From positions 1-59,488 of the forward strand of contig JABJBS010000336.1 of assembly GCA_018668695.1 (NCBI GenBank): DNA of 59,488 bases. Direction: 5' to 3'. Both the position numbers and the translations under genes were made by a program. Under the pieces are notes generated by a model that worked only from the letters and a program-made list of their open reading frames with translations, made no database searches and was not told where the DNA came from. How positions within the stretch are numbered: position 1 is the first letter of the stretch; each line of letters begins with the position of its first letter. Shown here in pieces: positions 44,089 to 52,670 of this stretch. The stretch is from Deltaproteobacteria bacterium. GTDB taxonomy: Bacteria > Myxococcota > XYA12-FULL-58-9 > JABJBS01.

Positions 44089-45612
44089 ATGTCGAAAAAC
44101 TCATTAATTATCAATTCAAGTCCTTCTGAAACCCGTGTGGCTCTTCTCGAGAATGGGCAACCGGTCGAAGTATACATTGAGCGCCGCCAGTCAGCTGGTG
44201 TGGTCGGCAATGTCTATTGTGGGCGTGTGGTTCGAGTTTTACCCGGAATGCAGGCAGCTTTTGTGGAAATAGGCCTGCACCGCACCGGTTTTCTCTATGT
44301 GAACGATGCCTTACCTCGCAGCCCTGACCCGGTTATTCCACCCAATGGGGAGACTGCTCCGGCTAAGGGTGGCAATCAGGGAAGTCGAACCCAGCCACTT
44401 GCGAATATCGCAGACGTGCTGAAGCAGGGGCAGGAAATCTTGGTTCAGGTTCAAAAAGAGCCGATTGGTACTAAGGGTGCTCGATTGACCCGCCATGTGA
44501 CACTGCCTGGTCGCCATATTGTCTATATGCCCTTGTTTAGACATCTCGGTGTTTCCCACCGCATCGAATCTGAAAAAGAACGCGAGCGGTTAAAGAAAGT
44601 GCTCGAACCGTGCATGGTCAATGCAGACGGTTTTATTGTGCGTACCGCAGCCGAAGGAATTGAGGGCGAGGATATTGAGCGGGAAGCGAAAATGCTTCAG
44701 CAGCTTTGGAAGGATGTTGAAGAGGATGGCAAGAAGGGCGGAGCGCCGCGCTTAGTCTATGCTGATGCCGATTTGGTGATGCGTGCCACTCGTGATTTGT
44801 TCAACGACCAAGTTGGGACCATTCAAGTAGACCGACAAAAAGATTTCCAGCGTATTCGCGAATTTGTGAAGGGCTTTGAGCCTGGCCGTGAATCTGGGGT
44901 GGAACTCTACGACAAGCCAGAGCCTATCTTTGATCACTTCGGTATCGAAGTTGAGATTGAGCGTGCATTGGGGCGTAAGGTTTGGCTCAAAAGCGGCGGT
45001 TACATTGTGATTGATCAAGCCGAGGCGCTGACAGTTGTCGATGTAAACTCCGGACGGTTCGTGGGTAAATCAAACCTTGAAGAGACGATTACCCGGATCA
45101 ATTTAGAAGCTGTGAAGGAAACCGCTTATCAGATGCGCCTTCGCAATATTGGCGGAATTATCATTATCGACTTCATTGATATGGGTGAGCAGGCCAACCG
45201 TGAAAAGATCCATGCAGCCCTTGAACAGGCACTTGAGCGTGATCGTGCAAAAACATGCATTGTGAGAATGAGCGAAATAGGCTTGGTTGAGATGACACGA
45301 AAGCGTGTGCGCGAGAGCCTCGGAGAGGTTTTAACCGATGCATGCTCTTACTGTAATGGGCGTGGATTCATAAAGAGTGAGCAAACTGTCGGCAATGAAG
45401 TGTTGCGGGGTATCACTCGTCAGCTCAATCGCGGTGAGGGGAATGCAACCATTCTTGTGAACATGCACCCATCGATAGCCGACTATCTCTACGAGAATGA
45501 GTCTGAGGAAATTGAACAGCTCGAATTGAGTTATAAAACCAGTATCATTCCTGTATCTCGTGAAGGCTATCATCAAGAACGATTTGATATTGTCACGGGA
45601 ACGAGCGCTTAG
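44089..45612 (+). CDS. rng: Ribonuclease E/G family endoribonuclease (RNase G-like)
   Basis: The 507-residue enzyme has an N-terminal S1 domain (~35-130), here enlarged by a ~40-residue insertion rich in Pro and Gly. The catalytic DNase-I-like domain with VVDVNSGRFVGKSN and IIIIDFIDM supplies the Mg2+ Asp. The zinc-link CSYCNGRG is near residue 424. There is no long C-terminal degradosome scaffold, so it is RNase G-like in size. ATG at 44089 was preferred to the GTG one codon earlier. It is followed by a PilZ gene after one base. Confidence 0.92.
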   Translation: MSKNSLIINSSPSETRVALLENGQPVEVYIERRQSAGVVGNVYCGRVVRVLPGMQAAFVEIGLHRTGFLYVNDALPRSPDPVIPPNGETAPAKGGNQGSRTQPLANIADVLKQGQEILVQVQKEPIGTKGARLTRHVTLPGRHIVYMPLFRHLGVSHRIESEKERERLKKVLEPCMVNADGFIVRTAAEGIEGEDIEREAKMLQQLWKDVEEDGKKGGAPRLVYADADLVMRATRDLFNDQVGTIQVDRQKDFQRIREFVKGFEPGRESGVELYDKPEPIFDHFGIEVEIERALGRKVWLKSGGYIVIDQAEALTVVDVNSGRFVGKSNLEETITRINLEAVKETAYQMRLRNIGGIIIIDFIDMGEQANREKIHAALEQALERDRAKTCIVRMSEIGLVEMTRKRVRESLGEVLTDACSYCNGRGFIKSEQTVGNEVLRGITRQLNRGEGNATILVNMHPSIADYLYENESEEIEQLELSYKTSIIPVSREGYHQERFDIVTGTSA

Positions 45613-45613
45613 G

Positions 45614-45934
45614 ATGTCTAATAAACGACAAGGTCCTAGAACAGAAATCAATCATGCTTTTAGAAGTGTAGAATCGTTTCTAAAAGAATATGCGATGAAT
45701 GTATCGATGGACGGTGTCTTTATCCGGACGGCTGAAGTCTTACCGGTGGGCACTGAGGTGAATCTAAAGTTCAGTGTCATTGTAGATGATTTTGAAACCA
45801 TTGAAGGAGAAGGCCGAGTGGTGCGCTCCGTAACTGCTGATGAATCGTCAACACCTGGAGTAGGCGTGGTTTTTACCAGCCTTACGGATGAAAGCCGTGA
45901 GGTGCTTGCTCGCCTATTTATGCAAGGTACCTAA
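45614..45934 (+). CDS. PilZ-domain protein (TIGR02266-like)
   Basis: The 106-residue protein is a single PilZ domain. RQGPR (5-9) fits the RxxxR motif and NVSMDG (29-34) the (D/N)xSxxG motif, so c-di-GMP binding is possible. The FLKEYAMNVSMDGVFIRT stretch matches the Myxococcus-type PilZ group. The start lies one base after the rng stop and there is no separate promoter room, so its synthesis is tied to RNase E/G. The longer in-frame start inside rng is rejected. The role is unknown. Confidence 0.85.
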   Translation: MSNKRQGPRTEINHAFRSVESFLKEYAMNVSMDGVFIRTAEVLPVGTEVNLKFSVIVDDFETIEGEGRVVRSVTADESSTPGVGVVFTSLTDESREVLARLFMQGT

Positions 45935-45942
45935 GCTTAGGT
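45929..45942. other. 14-bp perfect palindrome between PilZ and transporter genes
   Basis: ACCTAAGCTTAGGT covers the PilZ stop codon and ends at the stop of the convergent transporter gene. It may act as a minimal bidirectional hairpin, although no loop beyond the centre or T-run is present. Confidence 0.4.
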
Positions 45943-48828
45943 TTAGACCGCGTCGAGAGCGAATCGAGCGTAACGACGAACGTGAGCAGCTTCATCCGTA
46001 AGCAATGGCTCAATCGACTCTTTCCACTCCGGTGTTTTACCGAGCCTTGAAATGGCGACGATTGCTGATTCGCGGCAAACGGCATTTGGGCTGTCTAGCA
46101 AACGCCCAACTGATTTTTCCATATTCTCGAGTTTACTGATGCCTACTAAAATAGCAGCACAGGAGCCCAGCCAGTGATCGGGTCCCTCCAGGAGCTCAAG
46201 AAGCCGGTCGTTGTTGGAGCGAGAAGATAAGCCAAAAGTGTTGTGTCCAATATCGAGTCGGTCTTGAACAGGTCCATCTTCCAGCATGGGTATGATGAAC
46301 TCTTTATCTTCTTTGGTGAGAAGATTATCGAGAACCTCGAGTGCATTGGAGCGCGTGGCTATATGCTGGCTCTCTAAGTTGCGGCTTACCAGTTCCATTG
46401 TGGATGCCTGGTATTTCAGACCCAGCAGGGCCAGCAGCTGGCGAGTAACACTCTTTTGTTTGTCTTTGATCGCATCTTCGACCAGCTGAATATTGGGAAT
46501 CTTTTTAAGGTCTTCGATGGTGAAGAGGAGCCGGTACCAAAGCTTTGCTTCATTGAGGATAGCCTGGTCACTGGCGGCCAATTCAATGGGCATTTCCGGA
46601 CGGTTGGCAACAAGCACCGTTAGGGCTTGGACGACCGCGAGTCGAACATGAATGTTTTCATCTGCAAGATGCTCGGCGAGTAGCTCCGCACTTTCAGGGC
46701 TATCTAGACGAGCCAGAACACGTGCCAGGTGAGCTCTGAGTTCCGGTGGCTGTGTGAGGTCGTCTAAAATTGGGACGAGTTCGTCTTGAACACTTGGTCC
46801 AAATTTGGCCAGTGCTTTTACAGTTGTCATAGCAAGTCGCGGGAATGCGAATTGTTTAACAAGTTCTGGTATGAGCTCTGGGGTTCGGAGGCGACCGGCC
46901 GCATCGATGGCCGCAAGTCTTACGTGTTCTGAGCTGTCATTTAGCAGTGGGACCAACGGTTGGTAGAAGTTCTGAACACCGACCTCTCCAAGGATCCAGG
47001 CCGCGTATTCCCGTGTTTTCAGAGAAGGGCTCGTCAGCATTTTCTTCAGAACTTCCGCACAGGCCAAAACACCGTCGAGGCCGCCATAGCGAATGAGTCC
47101 CGCCACCGCGGAGGCTCGCACTTTTTTATCCCAATCTTGAAGCATTACCTGAATTCGATTTTGGGATTTCTCACGACTCAATGCGCAGTAGCAAAGTACG
47201 GCCGCAGCTCGAACAGGTGGAGAACCATCTTCAAGAAGCGGTGCAATCATATCGACGTGAATGTTGCCGTGGCCTTGTAGGTAATGCAGCGCAGCCATAC
47301 GAACATCTTCGGACGGGTGTTGTAATAAGGCCGTGACCGGCTCGTTGAGGGGTGCTTTGGCTTTAGGGCTGATGGAAGGTAGGAGTTCAAGCGCATGAAG
47401 AACCTGACCCATGCTATCGGAGAGTAACGCACCCTGTAGGGTTTGGATGGTGGCTTCATCCGAGATTTGGAATCCAGCATCTTTGAAATTGAGGCGTCGT
47501 CTTTTTAGGGTTTTCACGAGGCTGATGACATATTCGCGGCGCAGCGCAACCAAAACAGTAATCCATACAACCAGTGTGAGAAGAACGATGTAGCTCATGC
47601 TATTGGCGCTGAGATCTAGCCCAAAAGGAATACCCGTTAAGTTTTTGAATGTTCCAACGAGGATGGAAAGTAAAAGTCCGGCTCCCCCGATGGCGACATA
47701 TTTAAGAACACCATCGATGACCGCTTTGGCTCGCCCACGGGAGTCGGGTGGAAGCGGGAGATAGAGGAGCTGCATCGTTGAATCGGTGACCGTATAGCGC
47801 AGGACGGTCTCAGAGCCTTTAGAAATACTCACGGCCCAGAGCCCCGAAATCATAGCAGGTGCCAATAAGAGACCTATAGAGCCCATGCCCATGGCGATGG
47901 GTAGGAGAATCAGAGCGGGCAATACACCAAAGCGTTCGAGCAGTCTGGCGGTTACGGTGAATTGAATCGAGGCGCCGAGGATACCCGTGTAAAGAAAGAA
48001 CGCTCCGAAGTATTGAGTACGGGCATTCATTTCTGAAATGCTTTCGCCGATGATGACTTTGAATTGGTAGTCAACAAGAGTTGAGACTAGGTAAGTGAGC
48101 ATGACTGCGGAAGCGATGAGGCGAACGTGCTTCGTTTTAAAGATGGCTTGGGGCGAAGCGAGTTGTCGAGCCCGTTTGCTGGTGCCTGGTCGTTTTTGCT
48201 GAGAGGCTTCCAGTTCGGCGCGCGCGTTTTTACCTAAATTGACCACAGCAATAAGGCAAATCACGAGACAACCGCTGATGATAAAGAGAAGGTTCTCCGT
48301 ACCGATTTCGTTTACGTAGCGTTTAACCAGCAGTCCAAAAGCAATGTTGGCCAGTACGCCGCCGCCGCCAATGATTGCAAAGAGGCGTTTGGCTTGCCGG
48401 GCATGAAAGATCTCATTGGTGAATGTCCAAAATTGAACAATCAAAAATGCCCCGAATATTTCGACCCAAATATAAAAGGCCCAGTAAATGGTGTAACTTT
48501 GCTTCTCAAGGGCAGCTCGAAATCCCAAGGTGACTAAGATCAGAAGGACGAGGGTGATGGTGTTGGTTCGGTCCCGCCGAAGAACTCGCTCCACTTTGGC
48601 GTAGCTGTACATGATGACCGACACGCTCATCGCGATGCCGATATAAGTCAGCGGTAGCTGGGCTTTGTAGTTGGGGATTTCCAAAAAGAGGACATCACGG
48701 GTAATTCTAGCCATGATAAACGAGCCAACGGCCATGAAGAGATAAAGAAACGAGAGACCGGTTCTTTTAAGTTCTTCAGGTCGCACGCGAAGTGTATCGT
48801 GCAAAATTTGGTAGAGTGATGATGTCAT
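45943..48828 (-). CDS. NTT/Tlc-like major-facilitator membrane protein fused to HEAT repeats
   Basis: The 961-residue protein has an N-terminal ~430-residue membrane half with about twelve helices. It opens like ATP/ADP translocases of the NTT family (RDVLFLEIPNYKAQLPLTYIG, FWTFTNEIFHARQAKRLFAIIGGG). The C-terminal ~500 residues are HEAT-like helical repeats (for example EHVRLAAIDAAGRL, ENIHVRLAVVQAL, AHVRRYARFAL). Transport of nucleotides is known for obligate intracellular homologues; in free-living bacteria the substrate is unknown. The ATG is preceded by GAGAGATAAG. A GTG four codons upstream is possible. It is divergent from ruvB. Confidence 0.82.
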   Translation of the reverse strand: MTSSLYQILHDTLRVRPEELKRTGLSFLYLFMAVGSFIMARITRDVLFLEIPNYKAQLPLTYIGIAMSVSVIMYSYAKVERVLRRDRTNTITLVLLILVTLGFRAALEKQSYTIYWAFYIWVEIFGAFLIVQFWTFTNEIFHARQAKRLFAIIGGGGVLANIAFGLLVKRYVNEIGTENLLFIISGCLVICLIAVVNLGKNARAELEASQQKRPGTSKRARQLASPQAIFKTKHVRLIASAVMLTYLVSTLVDYQFKVIIGESISEMNARTQYFGAFFLYTGILGASIQFTVTARLLERFGVLPALILLPIAMGMGSIGLLLAPAMISGLWAVSISKGSETVLRYTVTDSTMQLLYLPLPPDSRGRAKAVIDGVLKYVAIGGAGLLLSILVGTFKNLTGIPFGLDLSANSMSYIVLLTLVVWITVLVALRREYVISLVKTLKRRRLNFKDAGFQISDEATIQTLQGALLSDSMGQVLHALELLPSISPKAKAPLNEPVTALLQHPSEDVRMAALHYLQGHGNIHVDMIAPLLEDGSPPVRAAAVLCYCALSREKSQNRIQVMLQDWDKKVRASAVAGLIRYGGLDGVLACAEVLKKMLTSPSLKTREYAAWILGEVGVQNFYQPLVPLLNDSSEHVRLAAIDAAGRLRTPELIPELVKQFAFPRLAMTTVKALAKFGPSVQDELVPILDDLTQPPELRAHLARVLARLDSPESAELLAEHLADENIHVRLAVVQALTVLVANRPEMPIELAASDQAILNEAKLWYRLLFTIEDLKKIPNIQLVEDAIKDKQKSVTRQLLALLGLKYQASTMELVSRNLESQHIATRSNALEVLDNLLTKEDKEFIIPMLEDGPVQDRLDIGHNTFGLSSRSNNDRLLELLEGPDHWLGSCAAILVGISKLENMEKSVGRLLDSPNAVCRESAIVAISRLGKTPEWKESIEPLLTDEAAHVRRYARFALDAV

Positions 48829-48924
48829 CTTATCTCTCACCTATCACTGGCAAACTGCCGCATCAAACGCTGAAACCAGGCTTTTAGGGTCTGAATTGTC
48901 GGTGATCTAGGGTAATGTGTCCTC

Positions 48925-49995
48925 ATGAATGAGGATTATCAAGCACGATTGGTCGCAGGTGGTACACAGCAGGGGGATGAGGGTCAGGAACTGTCTCTGA
49001 GACCTCAATCTTTTGACGAGCTGGTGGGCCAAACTAAGCTTGTTGAGAACCTGAAAGTTTATGTCGCGGCGGCACTGGAGCGAGGCGAGGCCTTGGACCA
49101 CACACTGCTGGCGGGCCCTCCGGGGCTTGGTAAAACGACCATCGCGCATTTATTGGCCAATGAGCTGGGAGTTGATCTGCATGTAACCAGTGGCCCGGCC
49201 ATTGAGCGTAAAGATCTGGCAGGTATTCTAAGCCACCTTAAAGAACGCGATATGTTGTTTATTGACGAGATTCACCGCCTTTCTCCCGTGGTGGAGGAAA
49301 ATCTCTATCCGGCCATGGAAGACTTCAAGTTTGATATTATTCTCGGTGGCGGCCCCCATGCTCGAAGTATTGAGATGCCTTTGCCCCGCTTTACTTTGGT
49401 TGGAGCAACCACGCGCTCAGGTCTCCTCACTGGGCCTATGAGAGATCGCTTCGGTATTGCTGGGCGCATGGAGTACTACACCCGCGAAGAACTCACCCAT
49501 GTTGTGACCCGTTCGGCCAAGATTTTGGATGTAGTGTGTGACCCACAAGGTGCAGTGGAAATTGCTCGTCGCTCCCGGGGTACACCTCGGATAGCCAATA
49601 GGCTTCTGCGGCGTGTTCGGGATTTTGCTCAAGTGAAGGGTGACGGTGAAGTCGATCTTGAAATGGCCAAATATGCATTGGAGCGTTTGCAGATTGATGA
49701 GCATGGATTCGATGAAATGGATCGCAAACTTCTCTCGACCTTAATCCACAAATTTGCGGGTGGACCTGTCGGTGTGGAAACACTTGCCGCGGCGATGGGT
49801 GAAGAGGCCGATACCATTGAGAGTGTATACGAGCCTTATCTACTCCAAGAAGGTTTTATCCAGCGCACACCGCGAGGTCGGATGGCCACTGCAAACTCTT
49901 ACTCTTATTTGGGAGTAACCCCCCCTACTCAAGGGGTGGGTCAGGGTAAACTCTTCCAACTTTCAGGCGATCAAGAGGCCCATAAGTCTGCTTGA
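48925..49995 (+). CDS. ruvB: Holliday junction branch-migration helicase RuvB
   Basis: The 356-residue AAA+ ATPase drives branch migration with RuvA. Walker [10 protein letters not shown] is at 64-72 and Walker B LFIDEIH at 111-117. Sensor-1 region GATTRSG, arginine finger region GPMRDRFG and the C-terminal winged helix with [10 protein letters not shown] complete it. The ~20-residue N-terminal lead and a ~30-residue tail make it slightly longer than E. coli RuvB. ruvA and ruvC are not adjacent. The start has only a weak ribosome-binding site. Confidence 0.96.
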   Translation: MNEDYQARLVAGGTQQGDEGQELSLRPQSFDELVGQTKLVENLKVYVAAALERGEALDHTLLAGPPGLGKTTIAHLLANELGVDLHVTSGPAIERKDLAGILSHLKERDMLFIDEIHRLSPVVEENLYPAMEDFKFDIILGGGPHARSIEMPLPRFTLVGATTRSGLLTGPMRDRFGIAGRMEYYTREELTHVVTRSAKILDVVCDPQGAVEIARRSRGTPRIANRLLRRVRDFAQVKGDGEVDLEMAKYALERLQIDEHGFDEMDRKLLSTLIHKFAGGPVGVETLAAAMGEEADTIESVYEPYLLQEGFIQRTPRGRMATANSYSYLGVTPPTQGVGQGKLFQLSGDQEAHKSA

Positions 49996-50047
49996 TAGTT
50001 CAGTTTTGCTATGTTAGGGGAGCCTCGTTACGCGTACGATTTGGTCG

Positions 50048-50059
50048 GAATAATTATTC
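50048..50059. promoter_or_regulatory. 12-bp AT-rich palindrome upstream of lpxC
   Basis: GAATAATTATTC is a perfect palindrome about 190 bases before lpxC, in the 250-bp ruvB-lpxC gap. It could be a regulator site. A GCTATG/CATAGC pair flanks this area at longer range. Confidence 0.3.
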
Positions 50060-50130
50060 TCACCTAGCCGACTTTATTGTCATAGCAGTCATACGAAAAT
50101 GTGTTTTCTGGATGGTACGCGAGACATTAA

Positions 50131-50159
50131 TTGACTCATTTTATGGAAAACATTAGCTT
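50131..50159 (+). promoter_or_regulatory. Putative sigma-70 promoter of lpxC
   Basis: TTGACT (50131-50136) and TAGCTT (50154-50159) are spaced by 17 bp. The leader would be about 80 nt. The -35 is close to consensus and the -10 is weak. Confidence 0.45.
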
Positions 50160-50245
50160 TTTCTAGATTGGTGTAAGAATTGCTCCACGTTCACATAAGT
50201 TTTAACACTCTATGAAATTATGAACGAAGGGCATTGGGCTCGTAA

Positions 50246-51187
50246 ATGTACAAGCAGAGAACCATAGCTGAGAAAATCGAATTCGTTGGGATAGGTTTGC
50301 ACTCTGGGCTTGAGGTGCGGATGGAGATTTTTCCAGCACCGGCAGACTCCGGAATTGTTTTCGTGAGAAGCGATCTCTCTCCTGGGATTGAGATTCCGGC
50401 TCGACCTGAATACGTCGTTGATACTCAGTTAGCCACGACTTTAGGTCGCTCGGTAGATGGTCAGCCAGTCACGATTGCTACAGTAGAGCATCTCTTGTCA
50501 GCGTTGGCCGGTCTCGGAATCGATAATGTGATGGTTCACGTAGATGGGCCTGAGCTACCGGTCATGGATGGCAGCGCCGCACCGTTTGTCGATCTGATTG
50601 TAGATGCCGGCATTGAGGAAGTGCGCGGGCCGAAGCGCTTTATGGTGATTCGCAAAGAAGTCTGTGTTCGAGATGGCGATAAAGTCGCCAAGATTGCACC
50701 GGGACCAGGCTTTGAAATTACTTGCTCTCTAGACTTCGACCATCCTCTGATTTCTACGAAACCATTTGTGTTTAACTTTTCAGAACGCAATTTCCGCAAT
50801 GACCTCTGTGCTGCAAGAACGTTTGGTTTCGCCCAAGATGTTGAATTGCTGAGACAAAATGGCCTTGCATTGGGCGGCTCCTTAGATAATGCCGTGGTGA
50901 TCGATGGGTTTGAGATTATGAATCCAGATGGCCTGCGTTATGCGGATGAGTTTGTTCGCCACAAGATTATCGATGCAATCGGTGACCTTTCGCTGGTGGG
51001 AATGCCTCTGATTGGAAAAGTGACCATGCACTGCTCGGGCCATGCCATGAATGCGCGCCTGGTAAATGCAGTCTTGGAAGACCCACGTTGCTATGAAGTG
51101 GTGGAGCTCAATGAGCGTCTTGGAAGCGATTTACTCCCGTCAATCGGTGAGTTCTCGCTCTTTGAATCTATTAATAGCTTGGCTTAG
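50246..51187 (+). CDS. lpxC: UDP-3-O-acyl-N-acetylglucosamine deacetylase
   Basis: This zinc enzyme carries out the committed step of lipid A synthesis. The 313-residue protein has the zinc ligands His82 (TVEHLLSAL), His239 and Asp243 (FVRHKIIDAIGD) and the catalytic His266 (SGHAMNA). All match E. coli numbering within three residues. Its presence marks the host as an LPS-bearing Gram-negative. The gene stands alone, and its TAG stop interlocks with the stop of convergent pabB. Confidence 0.96.
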   Translation: MYKQRTIAEKIEFVGIGLHSGLEVRMEIFPAPADSGIVFVRSDLSPGIEIPARPEYVVDTQLATTLGRSVDGQPVTIATVEHLLSALAGLGIDNVMVHVDGPELPVMDGSAAPFVDLIVDAGIEEVRGPKRFMVIRKEVCVRDGDKVAKIAPGPGFEITCSLDFDHPLISTKPFVFNFSERNFRNDLCAARTFGFAQDVELLRQNGLALGGSLDNAVVIDGFEIMNPDGLRYADEFVRHKIIDAIGDLSLVGMPLIGKVTMHCSGHAMNARLVNAVLEDPRCYEVVELNERLGSDLLPSIGEFSLFESINSLA

Positions 51188-52500
51188 CCAGCCTGCTCAG
51201 TGTCGCTGAGCTCTCGATTACCTAAAATGTGATTGAAAACAGAAACCTTCTCCCAGGTTTCCATAATTTCGCGGTCTGCCTCGCTGTCGGCCACAATACC
51301 TCCGCCAACGGACACGCTCCAGCCGTCTTCATCGTGAATCAGAGTGCGAATCAGAATCGACATACTTAAGCGCCCGCTTGGAGTTAAAAGACCGATCGAG
51401 CCAGTGTAGAAGCCCCGAGCTTGTTCTTCGATGTCTTGAATGATCTGCATTGAGCGTCGTTTGGGGGCTCCGGTGATGGACCCTCCAGGAAAGATAGCCG
51501 CCACAAGGTCAGCCAACTCTTTATCGTCGCAGAGCCTTCCCTCTACGGTTGATACACCGTGCCAGACACCTTTAAACCCCTCAACATCCATGAGTTTTGG
51601 CACCCGAACACTGCCCGGCACACAAACTCGCCCAAGGTCGTTGCGAACCAAATCAACAATCATGACGTGCTCGGCCCGCTCTTTGGGGTGGTTCTTGAGT
51701 AAATGCGCGTTTTCAAGGTTGCTGGGCTCTTGGCTGGATCTCGACCGGGTGCCTTTGATTGGAAAGCTTTGGGCGAGCCGCTCATCGGGTTCGTAGGTGA
51801 GCAATGTTTCCATCGTATTGGAAAGGACTTCGAGTTCACCTGTTTTGAGGTATGCGCTGTGGGCAACGGGGTTTTTTGAACACAAGCTCGCCAGTAACCC
51901 GATTGCGTCTACTTCGCCTTCAACACGAAGACGCCGAGCAATGTTGGCCTGGTAAATATCGCCGGCTGAAATATGGGCCTGAGCGGTGCGGATGCGCTGG
52001 GCATGGATTTCATCGCTCACGGTTGGAACGAGCGTGGCGCGACCGGGCTTAGGCAGCTGCGTTGGCGGATTAACAAGATGTTGTTTTAAGAGCTCAACAC
52101 GTGGACCAGGATGTCCGAAAATACCCACTTGATTGGTGAGGTGATCAACAACCATGGCGGCATCGAGTTCAAAACAAACGATCGTTGGTTGACCTCTAGG
52201 CGGCTCAGAATTGGGCAAATGAACCAGTGAAAAGCCGCTCTCGTAACTTAAAGCGACAATTCTAAGCGCATCGGTTGGAGGCGCATTGAATAATAATGCT
52301 AGATTTTGCGTCGATTCTTGAACGAAGTGGACTTGCCTTGGCAGTCCAACCACTCCGTACCGGCCTCTCGGACCCGCTTCTCCACTGCCTATTAGGGCAG
52401 CAACGTCCGTTTGCGCGCGTAAAGCGTGCAGAAGCGCCAATTCGGGTTGGAGGGCACCTGTCCAGGTGTGCCACTTAATTTGTGTCGGGAGGCCCCACAT
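51184..52500 (-). CDS. pabB: Aminodeoxychorismate synthase component I
   Basis: The 438-residue chorismate-utilising enzyme has the C-terminal catalytic domain with FPIKGTRSR (Lys249), MIVDLVRNDLGRV and FPGGSITGAPKRR. Lys in PIKGT (Ala in anthranilate synthase TrpE) is the PabB hallmark, because this Lys attacks C2 of chorismate. It supplies 4-amino-4-deoxychorismate for folate. The N-terminal third is weakly conserved, as usual. No pabA or pabC lies next to it. The ATG start has no strong ribosome-binding site. Confidence 0.9.
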   Translation of the reverse strand: MWGLPTQIKWHTWTGALQPELALLHALRAQTDVAALIGSGEAGPRGRYGVVGLPRQVHFVQESTQNLALLFNAPPTDALRIVALSYESGFSLVHLPNSEPPRGQPTIVCFELDAAMVVDHLTNQVGIFGHPGPRVELLKQHLVNPPTQLPKPGRATLVPTVSDEIHAQRIRTAQAHISAGDIYQANIARRLRVEGEVDAIGLLASLCSKNPVAHSAYLKTGELEVLSNTMETLLTYEPDERLAQSFPIKGTRSRSSQEPSNLENAHLLKNHPKERAEHVMIVDLVRNDLGRVCVPGSVRVPKLMDVEGFKGVWHGVSTVEGRLCDDKELADLVAAIFPGGSITGAPKRRSMQIIQDIEEQARGFYTGSIGLLTPSGRLSMSILIRTLIHDEDGWSVSVGGGIVADSEADREIMETWEKVSVFNHILGNRELSDTEQAG

Positions 52501-52670
52501 AACGAGCCGCAGGTATCATAGCCAGATCCGAAATGACTAGGACTCTAAAGAGTATTTTTAGGGCAATTTATCGATGGGGTGCTTGCTGATCAACCAGTGA
52601 CTTGTTAGGAAAGCGCCGCCCAGAGAGGTACCCCCGGCTGGAATATCAGCCAAATTCCAAGGAGTGGAAC

